A DNA stretch of 64,000 nucleotides from an uncultured Candidatus Saccharibacteria bacterium (GTDB lineage Bacteria > Patescibacteriota > Saccharimonadia > Saccharimonadales > Saccharimonadaceae). Numbering within the stretch: position 1 is the stretch's first letter; each line of letters begins with the position of its first letter. A program made the position numbers and the translations under genes. Location of the stretch: NCBI GenBank assembly GCA_947166295.1, contig CAMVDR010000001.1, positions 61,771 to 125,770 on the forward strand, given 5' to 3'. Of this stretch, positions 47,646-56,237 are shown piece by piece. A model generated the notes under the pieces. The model saw only the letters and a list, made by a program, of their open reading frames with translations, did not search any database and was not told where the DNA came from.

Positions 47646-48474
47646 GCTGGGCGATGAAATTCCGGAGAAGAATTCGGCAAACTTGACAAAAAAGCATAAG
47701 CGTGATATAATGCAAGTAGAAGCGCTGAGAAGCGCGGGGGTTTCTGATGACGAGTTAAAAATCACTGATATTAAACAAGCGGTGAGGAATGAAAATCGGG
47801 TAAATATTTATGTGAATGGTAAATATGCCTTTTCGCTGGATGTGGCGCAAGTGGTAGACATGGGGGTAAAGATTGGGCGAGTGATCAGCGAAGAGGAATT
47901 GGCGGATTATAAGAAAGCGAGCGAATTTGGCAAGGCTTACCAGAGAGCCTTAGAATGGGTACTAATGCGGCCTAGGAGCGTGCGTGAACTAAAGGGCTAC
48001 TTGAAGCGGAGAGAGATACAGGGCGAGGCGAAAGAAAGAAAAAAAGATTGGGAAAGAGACCGCGAAATTGCGGATTTGATTGCGAGAGGCGAAGAGGTGG
48101 ATGCGAAACGATTAGAAAAAAAAGCAGAACGAACGAAGAATAGGGTGAAGTATGATTTTAAGGATCTGATTCTAGAAAGATTGGTGGAACGAGGCTATGT
48201 GGATGATGCTAAATTTGCGCGGTATTACGTAGAGAATCGATTTATAAAAAAGGGGGTGTCGCGCAAAAGATTGAAGATGGAACTGATGAAGAAGGGGGTT
48301 TCGCAGGAAATTATTGATGAGGTACTGAGCGAGCGAAATGACGAAGAAGAGATTTTGAAAATAATTGCAAAAAAACGGGCGAAATATACGGATGATAAGT
48401 TGGTGACTTACCTTTGTCGACAAGGGTTTTCGTATGATTTGGCGCGAGATTTGGTAGAAAAAACAGAAGGTTAA
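47632..48474 (+). CDS. recX: Regulatory protein RecX (true start uncertain)
   Basis: RALEWVLMRPRSVRELKGYLKRR...RLVERGYVDDAKFARYYVENR...KMELMKKGVSQEIIDEVL; downstream of recA. Confidence 0.8.
   Translation: MEIYKLGDEIPEKNSANLTKKHKRDIMQVEALRSAGVSDDELKITDIKQAVRNENRVNIYVNGKYAFSLDVAQVVDMGVKIGRVISEEELADYKKASEFGKAYQRALEWVLMRPRSVRELKGYLKRREIQGEAKERKKDWERDREIADLIARGEEVDAKRLEKKAERTKNRVKYDFKDLILERLVERGYVDDAKFARYYVENRFIKKGVSRKRLKMELMKKGVSQEIIDEVLSERNDEEEILKIIAKKRAKYTDDKLVTYLCRQGFSYDLARDLVEKTEG
47683..47711 (+). promoter_or_regulatory. Consensus promoter inside the annotated recX 5' region
   Basis: TTGACA-N17-TATAAT; near-identical to the promoter at 37750. Confidence 0.6.
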
Positions 48475-49070
48475 TCTTTGGATTTTTTGATGTCTGCCGG
48501 GGCGAAGCCGGGCTGTTTTTCACGAAATGGATTGACGAAATTAGGGACGAAATCCTCTGTTTCGGCTTTCTTTTTGATGGTTTTTTCTTCGTCTTTTACG
48601 ATGACTTTGTAATCGGTGATTTCGACAATTTCTTTACGATGAATAGTAAGTTCTGGATCAATGAAACTTTTGAGGGCCGGACGATGAACAATGAGCTGCT
48701 GGACGACGAAATCGTCAGGGATGACAGTATAATCCGTAACTTTGCCAAGCTTACTGCCTTTTTTGCTTTCCACTTTGAGACCTATGAGGCTAAAATTGAG
48801 CGCGAGGATTTTGCTGATTTTGACAACATCCTCGGAATCTATAAATTCGTCGGCGCTATCAATTACCATGCCAAAATTAGAGTATTCGCGTATGCTGGAA
48901 GTAGCTAGAAGATTAGCGCCGGTGCGAGGAATAGGGCCGCCTTCGGCGCGAAAAGCGATGATTTTGAGGGTATCTGGATCTATAATGCACTCTGATACGC
49001 GACCAATGGCACCGCTGGCCTGCATACTAAGAATAGGGGTACCGATTAATTTGCTTGCGGTAACTAACAT
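48471..49070 (-). CDS. PRC-barrel domain protein
   Basis: Two PRC-barrel-like halves (SKLIGTPILSMQASGAIGRVSECIIDPDTLKIIAF; KVESKKGSKLGKVTDYTVIPDDFVVQQL). Confidence 0.75.
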   Translation of the reverse strand: MLVTASKLIGTPILSMQASGAIGRVSECIIDPDTLKIIAFRAEGGPIPRTGANLLATSSIREYSNFGMVIDSADEFIDSEDVVKISKILALNFSLIGLKVESKKGSKLGKVTDYTVIPDDFVVQQLIVHRPALKSFIDPELTIHRKEIVEITDYKVIVKDEEKTIKKKAETEDFVPNFVNPFREKQPGFAPADIKKSKD

Positions 49071-49077
49071 AAACTAA

Positions 49078-49806
49078 TTATAACACAAGTTTTTCGGCGT
49101 CTTTGACATCATAATTGCCGATTTTGATGCGACGAAGTGTAGTAAGATAGGCGCCAGTTTTTAGAGTTTCACCGATATCTTCGGCGAGAGTGCGGATGTA
49201 GGTGCCGCTACTACAATGGACGCGAATTTTAAGCTCTGGATAATTGTATTTTAGGATTTCTATGCTGTAGATTTCGACTTCGCGGCTAGGGATTTCGCAG
49301 TCTTTGCCTTCGCGGGCGAGTTTGTAGGCACGTTGACCGTTGATTTTGATGGCGGAAAACTTAGGCGGGGTTTGGGTGATTTTACCGATAAATGAGCTTG
49401 ATACAGATGTAATTATGTTTTGGGCGGGTCCTGCCGTCGCAGCTTCCCCCATCGTGCTCGGCGAAAGCCTCCGCGCGCTGGGGGACCCCCCAGCTCCGTC
49501 GCCCGCCCATGTAGAATCGTATTTCGTGATTTCCCCTTCTGGGTCACCGGTGGTAGAGGTGAAGCCGAGCTTCAAGGTGGCCTCGTAGACTTTGTCTAGT
49601 TTTAAAAATTCGTTAGATTTTTTGGTCATTTTGCCAGATAGCAAAATTAAGAGGCCGGTGGCAAATGGGTCCAAAGTGCCGGTGTGACCAACCTTGATTT
49701 TGTGGCCAAACTCGGCTTTTAGTTTGCCGCGGATTTTGGCGACTACGCCAAAACTAGAGATACCGGCAGGTTTGTCGATGAGGATAATCTGATCTTCCAT
49801 TGACAT
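49078..49806 (-). CDS. truB: tRNA pseudouridine(55) synthase, carrying an in-frame palindromic insertion
   Basis: LIDKPAGISSFGVVAKIRGKL, KVGHTGTLDPFATGLLIL, CSSGTYIRTLAEDIGE; insertion WAGDGAGGSPSARRLSPSTMGEAATAGPAQ. Confidence 0.93.
   Translation of the reverse strand: MSMEDQIILIDKPAGISSFGVVAKIRGKLKAEFGHKIKVGHTGTLDPFATGLLILLSGKMTKKSNEFLKLDKVYEATLKLGFTSTTGDPEGEITKYDSTWAGDGAGGSPSARRLSPSTMGEAATAGPAQNIITSVSSSFIGKITQTPPKFSAIKINGQRAYKLAREGKDCEIPSREVEIYSIEILKYNYPELKIRVHCSSGTYIRTLAEDIGETLKTGAYLTTLRRIKIGNYDVKDAEKLVL
49421..49509 (-). repeat. In-frame palindromic element in truB
   Basis: TGGGCGGG/CCCGCCCA ends; homologous to 61155-61241. Confidence 0.8.
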
Positions 49807-49838
49807 AATTGTAACAGATGTGATATAATTGGTCTACT

Positions 49839-50105
49839 ATGATAACAAAAGAGAATAAAGACAAGGCTATTGCCAAGGTTGCCCGTAATAAGGCGGATGT
49901 TGGTTCTCCTGAAGTTCAAGTTTCTATTCTTACAGAGCGGATCAAAGAAGTGACCGAGCACGTAAAGAATAACAAACATGACTTTATGGCCAAAAGAGGT
50001 TTAATCCAGATGGTAGGGAAGCGCAAAAAGCTTCTGAAGTATCTAGAGACGACTGATTTTGAGCTATATAAGACAACCATCTCAAAACTAGGCCTCAGGA
50101 AATAA
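49839..50105 (+). CDS. rpsO: 30S ribosomal protein S15
   Basis: VGSPEVQVSILTERIKEVTEHVKNNKHDFMAKRGLIQMVGKRKKLLKYL. Confidence 0.97.
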   Translation: MITKENKDKAIAKVARNKADVGSPEVQVSILTERIKEVTEHVKNNKHDFMAKRGLIQMVGKRKKLLKYLETTDFELYKTTISKLGLRK

Positions 50106-50218
50106 ATTTCGGCAAGCTACTTTGTTAGCATTTGCGCTACGCAGGAGACGTATGAAAAGTACGTCTCCTTTGCGTTGTTCAATGCTGCCTCGTATCTTGT
50201 TCGAAATTTATTTCCTGA
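50095..50218. repeat. 124-bp palindrome spanning the rpsO stop codon
   Basis: 17-bp perfect inverted repeat TCAGGAAATAAATTTCG / CGAAATTTATTTCCTGA; inner GGAGACGTA/TACGTCTCC, ACGCA/TGCGT, AGCATT/AATGCT. Confidence 0.85.
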
Positions 50219-50274
50219 AAATGTATGGTAATTGAGAAAACCCGTCGGCGAACCGGCGGGTTTTTGCGGCTACG

Positions 50275-50739
50275 TTAATCCTTGTGATTAGCGCTCTGCT
50301 GAGCCGCTTTTTTCTTGCACGCGAGTGCTTTTTTGGTTTTCTTGTTTTCTTTTTTCTGTTTTCGTGCATCGATGATGGCGAGTTTGGGGAGATATTTGCG
50401 GATTGATCGCTTCAGTACCTCTTTGCGGAGTCTGTGGTCGCAGGTGTTGCCGAGGTCGAGGACGTCTTGATCCTCTTCGAGTTCCTGGACGAGATTCTCG
50501 AACTCGGGTATCCACTGCAGTGACGATGTTTTGAAACGATCTGTATAGACTCGCGGTTCTATACCACGGTTGTCACGGTATACTGTATCTGCATAGAGCT
50601 TACAACAGGTCTTGCCGTCCTTTTTAGCGAAAGAAGCGGCAACGGATACCTTATACTCATACTCGAGGTATAGCCGGAATTGTTTCCATATTATGGAAAG
50701 GTCGTCGATCGAAAGATCGCTTTTAATGGTTGTTTGCAT
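50275..50739 (-). CDS. Cassette-encoded hypothetical protein (154 aa)
   Basis: Own promoter TTGACA-N17-TATAAT (50801-50829), RBS TTAGGAG, terminator AACCCGTCGGCGAACCGGCGGGTTTTT (~50240-50266). Confidence 0.65.
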   Translation of the reverse strand: MQTTIKSDLSIDDLSIIWKQFRLYLEYEYKVSVAASFAKKDGKTCCKLYADTVYRDNRGIEPRVYTDRFKTSSLQWIPEFENLVQELEEDQDVLDLGNTCDHRLRKEVLKRSIRKYLPKLAIIDARKQKKENKKTKKALACKKKAAQQSANHKD

Positions 50740-50952
50740 GATGGAATCATCTCCTAAAAATGTACTAGAGGTCTACAGCAGAAATAAACCTAACCTTTCT
50801 ATTATAGCACAGATTACGTAAAATGTCAATGCTTTAATGTTGACTAAGAGGTATTTTTATGGTAAAATTACGGTGACATTGGGGGTGAACTTTAAGATTT
50901 TGTGAACTTTGCTTAGGTTAGCCCTGATGATCTTGTGAAATGAGGTGATACT

Positions 50953-51902
50953 ATTAATTACTATGTTCCTGGCAAAATAGTTCGCGAGTTTGCGAACTGC
51001 AACGGTGAAGCCTTGGAGTTGGACTTTTGCCCTCCTACTAAGAAGGAGCAGAGAGAAGACAGGGCCTGTGTGGTGACATTGCATGGCGGCGGCTTTATGG
51101 AAGGTTCTCGCAAGGACCAATGGTCGTATGGAGTGGCCAGAGAGCTGTGCCGTAAAGGATTTGCCGTGGTGAATGTCGACTACCGGCTGGGCCTGAAGGG
51201 GCTGAAGATGTCTCTACCTACTATGTTGAGGTTTGGCGGCTCGATGCAGCGAAGCGTCGACATGGCAGCGGAGGATCTTGCGCGGGCGATTGATTATTTG
51301 TTCTGTTATGCGGACGAGTTTGATATTAACCCGTATAAGATTGTGGTGGCTGGCAGCTCGGCTGGTGCAATTGCGGCGTTGCAGCTGGGCTATTACATCG
51401 CAAATAGCATGCTGAGAACCAGGTGACCAGAGCGCTACCCAGGATAAACCAGGTCCCCTTACGGCCGGCAGCGATTGTGTCTTATTCGGGCGCGATTATT
51501 AGCGATAGAGGAGTCCATCATGAAGACCCGATTCCAACGATGTTGTATCATGGTTTGAAAGATAAGCTTGTGTCTTCTGGCATGACACCGTGCTCGCTAA
51601 CTTGGCGACTCTATGGGTCTGAACGATTGCACAAAGAGTTTAAGCGGCATGATGGCACTTTCCGGACGATGCTCTTTAAGGAAGCTTAGCATGAGGTGTC
51701 GATGTTGCTACCGAAGTCGGTGGAGCAGTTCTGTGGGTTTGTAGATGATGCTTTTGCCGGTAAGAATACCCACTCTTTGAACCTTTCGCTACGGGGGTTC
51801 GCAATTAAGCCCGATGAAGAATGGGTAAAAAAGAATATATTTGCGCTATTTAAAGAGAAAAGTCCACAAGCAGAAAGCCCCCTCCTCGTGAGGGGCCTTT
51901 GA
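50953..51902 (+). pseudogene. Alpha/beta-hydrolase fold protein, disrupted
   Basis: HGGGFMEGSRKDQWS, GSSAGAIAALQLGYY; frameshift near 51423, in-frame TAG at 51687-51689, no normal start codon; promoter TTGACT-N17-TAAAAT (50840-50868). Confidence 0.75.
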
Positions 51903-51971
51903 CTGTTCGCGAAAAGATAATTTCTATGATATAATTAAAGTAGTAAATTAAGAATTGGGAAGACGGCAGAT

Positions 51972-52004
51972 ATGGGTGGTGGCCGACCTCAGACCACCAC
52001 TCAT
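51972..52004 (+). promoter_or_regulatory. pnp leader stem-loop
   Basis: ATGGGTGGTGG / CCACCACTCAT. Confidence 0.55.
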
Positions 52005-52037
52005 ACCTGAAGTTTTCCCAAGAAAGGGTATATTTTT

Positions 52038-54212
52038 ATGGAAATTATAAATCCGAACGGCAAGAAAACGGTGCGGGTTTCTACCGATTGGCTAGGGCGA
52101 GAATTGACTCTAGAGGTGAACAGGGTTGGATTTAGGACGACTTCGTCGGTACTAGTCACTTATGGTGATACCGTGGTGCTAGGCTCTGTGGTGGTGGGAA
52201 CCAAGCCGGTGGTGCAGGATTTCTTTCCGCTGTCTATTAGCTATGAGGAAAAATTTTATGCAGCGGGGAAAATTAGTGGCTCGAAGTTCATAAAGCGTGA
52301 GGGTAAGCCGGCGGATGAAGCAGTGCTTGTGGGGCGGCTGATTGATCGGCCGATTCGTCCGTTGTTCCCGAAGGGCTATCGTCAAGAAGTACAGGTGGTG
52401 TGTACTGCATTGTCAATGGATCCGGCTTTTCGGCCTGATTGCGTAGCGATGATTGCGGCTTCGTCGGCGCTAATGAACGCAGGTGTGCCATTTGATGGGC
52501 CAATTGCAGGAATTAGAATTGGTAGGATCGGTGGAGAATTCAAGGGATTCTTAAATAAAGAAGAGCGTGAAGCTTCGCCGCTAGATCTTGTGGTGGCATG
52601 TAAAGACGGCAAAGTAATGATGGTAGAAGCTGGCGCAAATGAAGTGCCAGAAGATACGATCATCGAGGCGATGCATTGGGCGGTGGATAAGGTGCAGCCG
52701 GTGCTAGACTTGCAGCGCGAATTAGCTAAGCAGGTAGATGCTACACCGCAAGAGTATGAATTGGTATTGCCGGATGAAGCGGTAATGGAAGAAGTGCTGG
52801 CCTGGACTAACGGCAAGTTTGGTTCTAAGGTGCGTGGCAATGTGATGGAGCGGGCACAGATTTTGGACGAAATAAAATATGCAATGCACGATGAGATGGC
52901 TTTGAAACACGGCGAGGGTGAGACGGACAACGAAAAGGTGGAGTGGTATGATGAGAATTTGCGTGATGTATATGATCAGGCATTTGAATTAGCAGTGCAC
53001 AAAGAAGTGCGGCGCGGTATCGTAGAGGAAGGCGTGCGGCCAGATGGACGGAAGTTAGACGAGGTGCGGCCCTTATCCTCGCAAGTAGGAATTCTGCCAA
53101 GAACACACGGATCTTCGTTATTTACTCGTGGCGTAACGCAGGCAATGAATATCGTGACTTTGGCGCCACTAAGCTACGCGCAAGAAGTAGACACGATGGA
53201 AGTGACAGATGGTAAGCGTAGATATATGCATCATTATAATGCGCCGTCTTATACGGTGGGTGAGCCGGGCCGGATGGGGTCGCCTGGGCGGCGCGAGATT
53301 GGGCATGGATATCTGGCCGAGCGGGCTTTGATTCCGGTGCTTCCTAGCGAAGAAGATTTTCCTTATGCGATTCGTTCAGTAACTGAAATTATGTCGCAAA
53401 ATGGATCTACCTCTATGGCTGCAACGTGTTCTTCTTGTATGGCATTGATGGATGCAGGCGTGCCGATTAAACGACCGGTATCGGGTGTAGCAATGGGGTT
53501 AATGGTAGATGTGCCAAAAGGCCAGCCAATTACGACGGATGATATTGATAAGGCTTATGTGTTGACAGATTTGATGGATGCAGAAGATTTTGCTGGTGAC
53601 ATGGATTTTAAAGTGACTGGTACGACAGAAGGCGTGACGGCTTTGCAGATGGATATGAAGGTACATGGCTTGCCAGTGGAAATCTTAGAGAAAGCAATCA
53701 AACAGAGTCATGCTGGACGGATGTTCATTTTGGATCACATTGTGAGTGTGATTGACAAGCCGCGGGCAGAGATTAGTAAATATGCGCCACAGATTGAGAA
53801 ATTGATGGTGAAGCCAGATAAGATTGGGGCAATTATTGGTAAGGGCGGTGAAATGATTAACAAGATTACTTCTGAAACTGGTGCTGAGGTGGATATTGAA
53901 GATTCTGGATTGGTGACGGTATCTGGTAATGATCCAGAAAAAATTCAGAAAGCTGTGGATTGGATTCGTGGTTTGGTGGAAGAGCCGGAAGTGGGTAAAA
54001 TTTATGATGGGACGGTGGCTTCTATTAAGGATTTTGGGGCGTTTGTAACTATACTGCCTGGTATTGACGGGATGCTACATATTTCACAAATTAGCGATAA
54101 GAGATTGAAGAAAGTGGAAGAAGTGTTGCACTTAGGTGACAAGGTGAGGGTGCGGCTAGTAGCGATAGATGATAAAGGAAGAATGTCGTTGACGATGAAG
54201 GGATTAGACTAA
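52038..54212 (+). CDS. pnp: Polyribonucleotide nucleotidyltransferase
   Basis: RNase PH domains, KH (IGAIIGKGGEMINKITSETGAEVDIED) and S1 (GKIYDGTVASIKDFGAFVTILPGIDGMLHISQIS) domains. Confidence 0.98.
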   Translation: MEIINPNGKKTVRVSTDWLGRELTLEVNRVGFRTTSSVLVTYGDTVVLGSVVVGTKPVVQDFFPLSISYEEKFYAAGKISGSKFIKREGKPADEAVLVGRLIDRPIRPLFPKGYRQEVQVVCTALSMDPAFRPDCVAMIAASSALMNAGVPFDGPIAGIRIGRIGGEFKGFLNKEEREASPLDLVVACKDGKVMMVEAGANEVPEDTIIEAMHWAVDKVQPVLDLQRELAKQVDATPQEYELVLPDEAVMEEVLAWTNGKFGSKVRGNVMERAQILDEIKYAMHDEMALKHGEGETDNEKVEWYDENLRDVYDQAFELAVHKEVRRGIVEEGVRPDGRKLDEVRPLSSQVGILPRTHGSSLFTRGVTQAMNIVTLAPLSYAQEVDTMEVTDGKRRYMHHYNAPSYTVGEPGRMGSPGRREIGHGYLAERALIPVLPSEEDFPYAIRSVTEIMSQNGSTSMAATCSSCMALMDAGVPIKRPVSGVAMGLMVDVPKGQPITTDDIDKAYVLTDLMDAEDFAGDMDFKVTGTTEGVTALQMDMKVHGLPVEILEKAIKQSHAGRMFILDHIVSVIDKPRAEISKYAPQIEKLMVKPDKIGAIIGKGGEMINKITSETGAEVDIEDSGLVTVSGNDPEKIQKAVDWIRGLVEEPEVGKIYDGTVASIKDFGAFVTILPGIDGMLHISQISDKRLKKVEEVLHLGDKVRVRLVAIDDKGRMSLTMKGLD

Positions 54213-54213
54213 A

Positions 54214-55659
54214 ATGAAGAGAACGCCGGAGTCGTTGTCGAGTGGAGAGGGAGAGCTAAAAAAAGAGCAGGATTCATCGGCTGTGCGAGATAAAAAGTTG
54301 GGGGGTGCGGCGTTAATTACGGGTAAGGGCGATGCGGATCGGGGCTTTAGTGGTGAGGTGCTTGAGGAAACATCTCGAGCGGTTGATCAAGTACACGATT
54401 ATTTTCCGGAAGATATTAGCCCAAAAGAACATTTTGAGCGAGACTTTGGTCCAAATCCTTTAGAAACAGAAGAAGACTATAGGGAGGTTTTTGACCTTTT
54501 CTTGCAAGAAGAGTTGGTTCCAGAATACCATAATAATCGTGGTGGAAATTATAGCCCTAGATTGATATATCGGCCATATAAGGAAACAGTGCGTACTTAT
54601 TTAGGAAAGACAAGAGAGGTTATAGAGGATCTTGCTGGGGAAAGTGGAAAACTACCAGAGACAGATGTAGTGATTTATTTGGATAAATCGGCGAGGCCAG
54701 TGGGTTGGTTTGTGAACGAATTTTGGGAGGATTTTACGGATAAGCCAAAGCCACAGACGGAGCACTTGGCGATAGATCGGAGATTTTGGTTTGAATTTTT
54801 TGGCGTTGAACTTGTTTCTGGCGAATATTTAAAAGAAAATAGAGAACAGCTTGCAACATGGAGAGATTTGCCGATCCACAATGTAAAGCGAGACGAAATG
54901 AGAGAACTCTGGAAGCTTTTAAAGGATGAAGTAATTACGCATGAAGAACTGGATGCTATCTTGAGAGGTTCTTCTGATGTGGATAATCGGGTTATAGGAA
55001 GAGCGATTGATGCTGTGATTAAGGAAAGGGGGGATATGGCAACTCAAGCAGAGGTGGATTCGTGTGTAAAGGAAGGTCGGGCTAGGACAAAGATACTTAA
55101 TAATAAAGAAAGACTCAAGAATATATACGATGCCTGCATGATTGCTGTACGGTTACGAGGGTTATTTGTGCCGGGGGGACTATCGGAGGAAGATTTGAAA
55201 AATCCGGAGAGAATTATGGACTATTCGGTGGGCATGGAAGGGAAAAATATAACCATTATTGATGAAGTAGCGCGGACGGGAACGACGGGGGAGATTGCTA
55301 AGCATTTTATAGAGTGGGCTTTTCCAGAGGCGGCAAGTGTTAATTTCTATGTTTTCTTTGAAGCAAAAAAATTACATGATGCGAATAGTCCTATGAATGG
55401 CCAGATGTTGATGATTCCTTTTTGGTATTCGTTGGTACATGATGATGGGACTGGACGGGGTATTAGTGGGCCTGATAAAGTCACATACAAGGAAAAATAT
55501 AAGCGACAACCGAACAATAGTAATCGGGCAGCGGATTTTGGTTCGGATTTTTTGGGGGTTCCAATAGCATATGAAATGGAAAAAGACAAAAAATCATTGC
55601 GTTTGCGTGAACAGATTGCTCGCTTGAGGGTTGAATATGAAAAAGGACACATTAACTGA
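54214..55659 (+). CDS. Phosphoribosyltransferase-like protein co-transcribed with pnp
   Basis: ITIIDEVARTGTTGEIAKHF (PRPP-loop-like) and VVIYLDKSARPVGWFVNEFW. Confidence 0.55.
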   Translation: MKRTPESLSSGEGELKKEQDSSAVRDKKLGGAALITGKGDADRGFSGEVLEETSRAVDQVHDYFPEDISPKEHFERDFGPNPLETEEDYREVFDLFLQEELVPEYHNNRGGNYSPRLIYRPYKETVRTYLGKTREVIEDLAGESGKLPETDVVIYLDKSARPVGWFVNEFWEDFTDKPKPQTEHLAIDRRFWFEFFGVELVSGEYLKENREQLATWRDLPIHNVKRDEMRELWKLLKDEVITHEELDAILRGSSDVDNRVIGRAIDAVIKERGDMATQAEVDSCVKEGRARTKILNNKERLKNIYDACMIAVRLRGLFVPGGLSEEDLKNPERIMDYSVGMEGKNITIIDEVARTGTTGEIAKHFIEWAFPEAASVNFYVFFEAKKLHDANSPMNGQMLMIPFWYSLVHDDGTGRGISGPDKVTYKEKYKRQPNNSNRAADFGSDFLGVPIAYEMEKDKKSLRLREQIARLRVEYEKGHIN

Positions 55660-55687
55660 AGCATAAAAAATGCCCCTGAACCGAAGT

Positions 55688-56101
55688 TCAGAGGCGCCAA
55701 AGGAAGTCATAACCGGGTGCAGGTGGGGCACTAGCATAGACGAGGATTTGACTTTCTAATGGTCTGTCAAGATAATATCGAAATTTGATTCGAAAACAAT
55801 CTTTGATATTATCTATGTAACCATGGACCCAAGTGCATTTTTCGCTAATTTCTGAATAGCCTTCCAATTTGAAGACTACTTCGTCGAGCTGGTCGGTGTG
55901 GAGATTGTAGAGTACTACACTCAAACGATCCCCAGGTTTTGCGTTTAAAAGATTTTTTGGAAAATGTTCTTTGTCAAATTGATAGAATGTGCCGTGGCCT
56001 TCCATATAATTAAAGTCGGTACGGCGAAGAACCGAACCTGGCGCTCTTTTTGGCGCTTTGACCTTGATGGGTTGAGAACCAATGCACAATTGTCTCATCA
56101 T
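55688..56101 (-). CDS. Cassette-encoded hypothetical protein (137 aa)
   Basis: Own promoter TTGACA-N17-TATAAT (56164-56192), terminator CTCTGAACTTCGGTTCAGGGGCATTTTTT. Confidence 0.65.
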   Translation of the reverse strand: MMRQLCIGSQPIKVKAPKRAPGSVLRRTDFNYMEGHGTFYQFDKEHFPKNLLNAKPGDRLSVVLYNLHTDQLDEVVFKLEGYSEISEKCTWVHGYIDNIKDCFRIKFRYYLDRPLESQILVYASAPPAPGYDFLWRL

Positions 56102-56237
56102 ATTATGATCACCACCCTTATTTTTAAAGTACCTAAACCTGGCCGACTATGGCTTCTTTGTCTATTATAGCATAGATTATGATTTTTGTCAATATTTTTA
56201 TTGTTAATAGATAGGAAATGTTATATAATATACAGAT

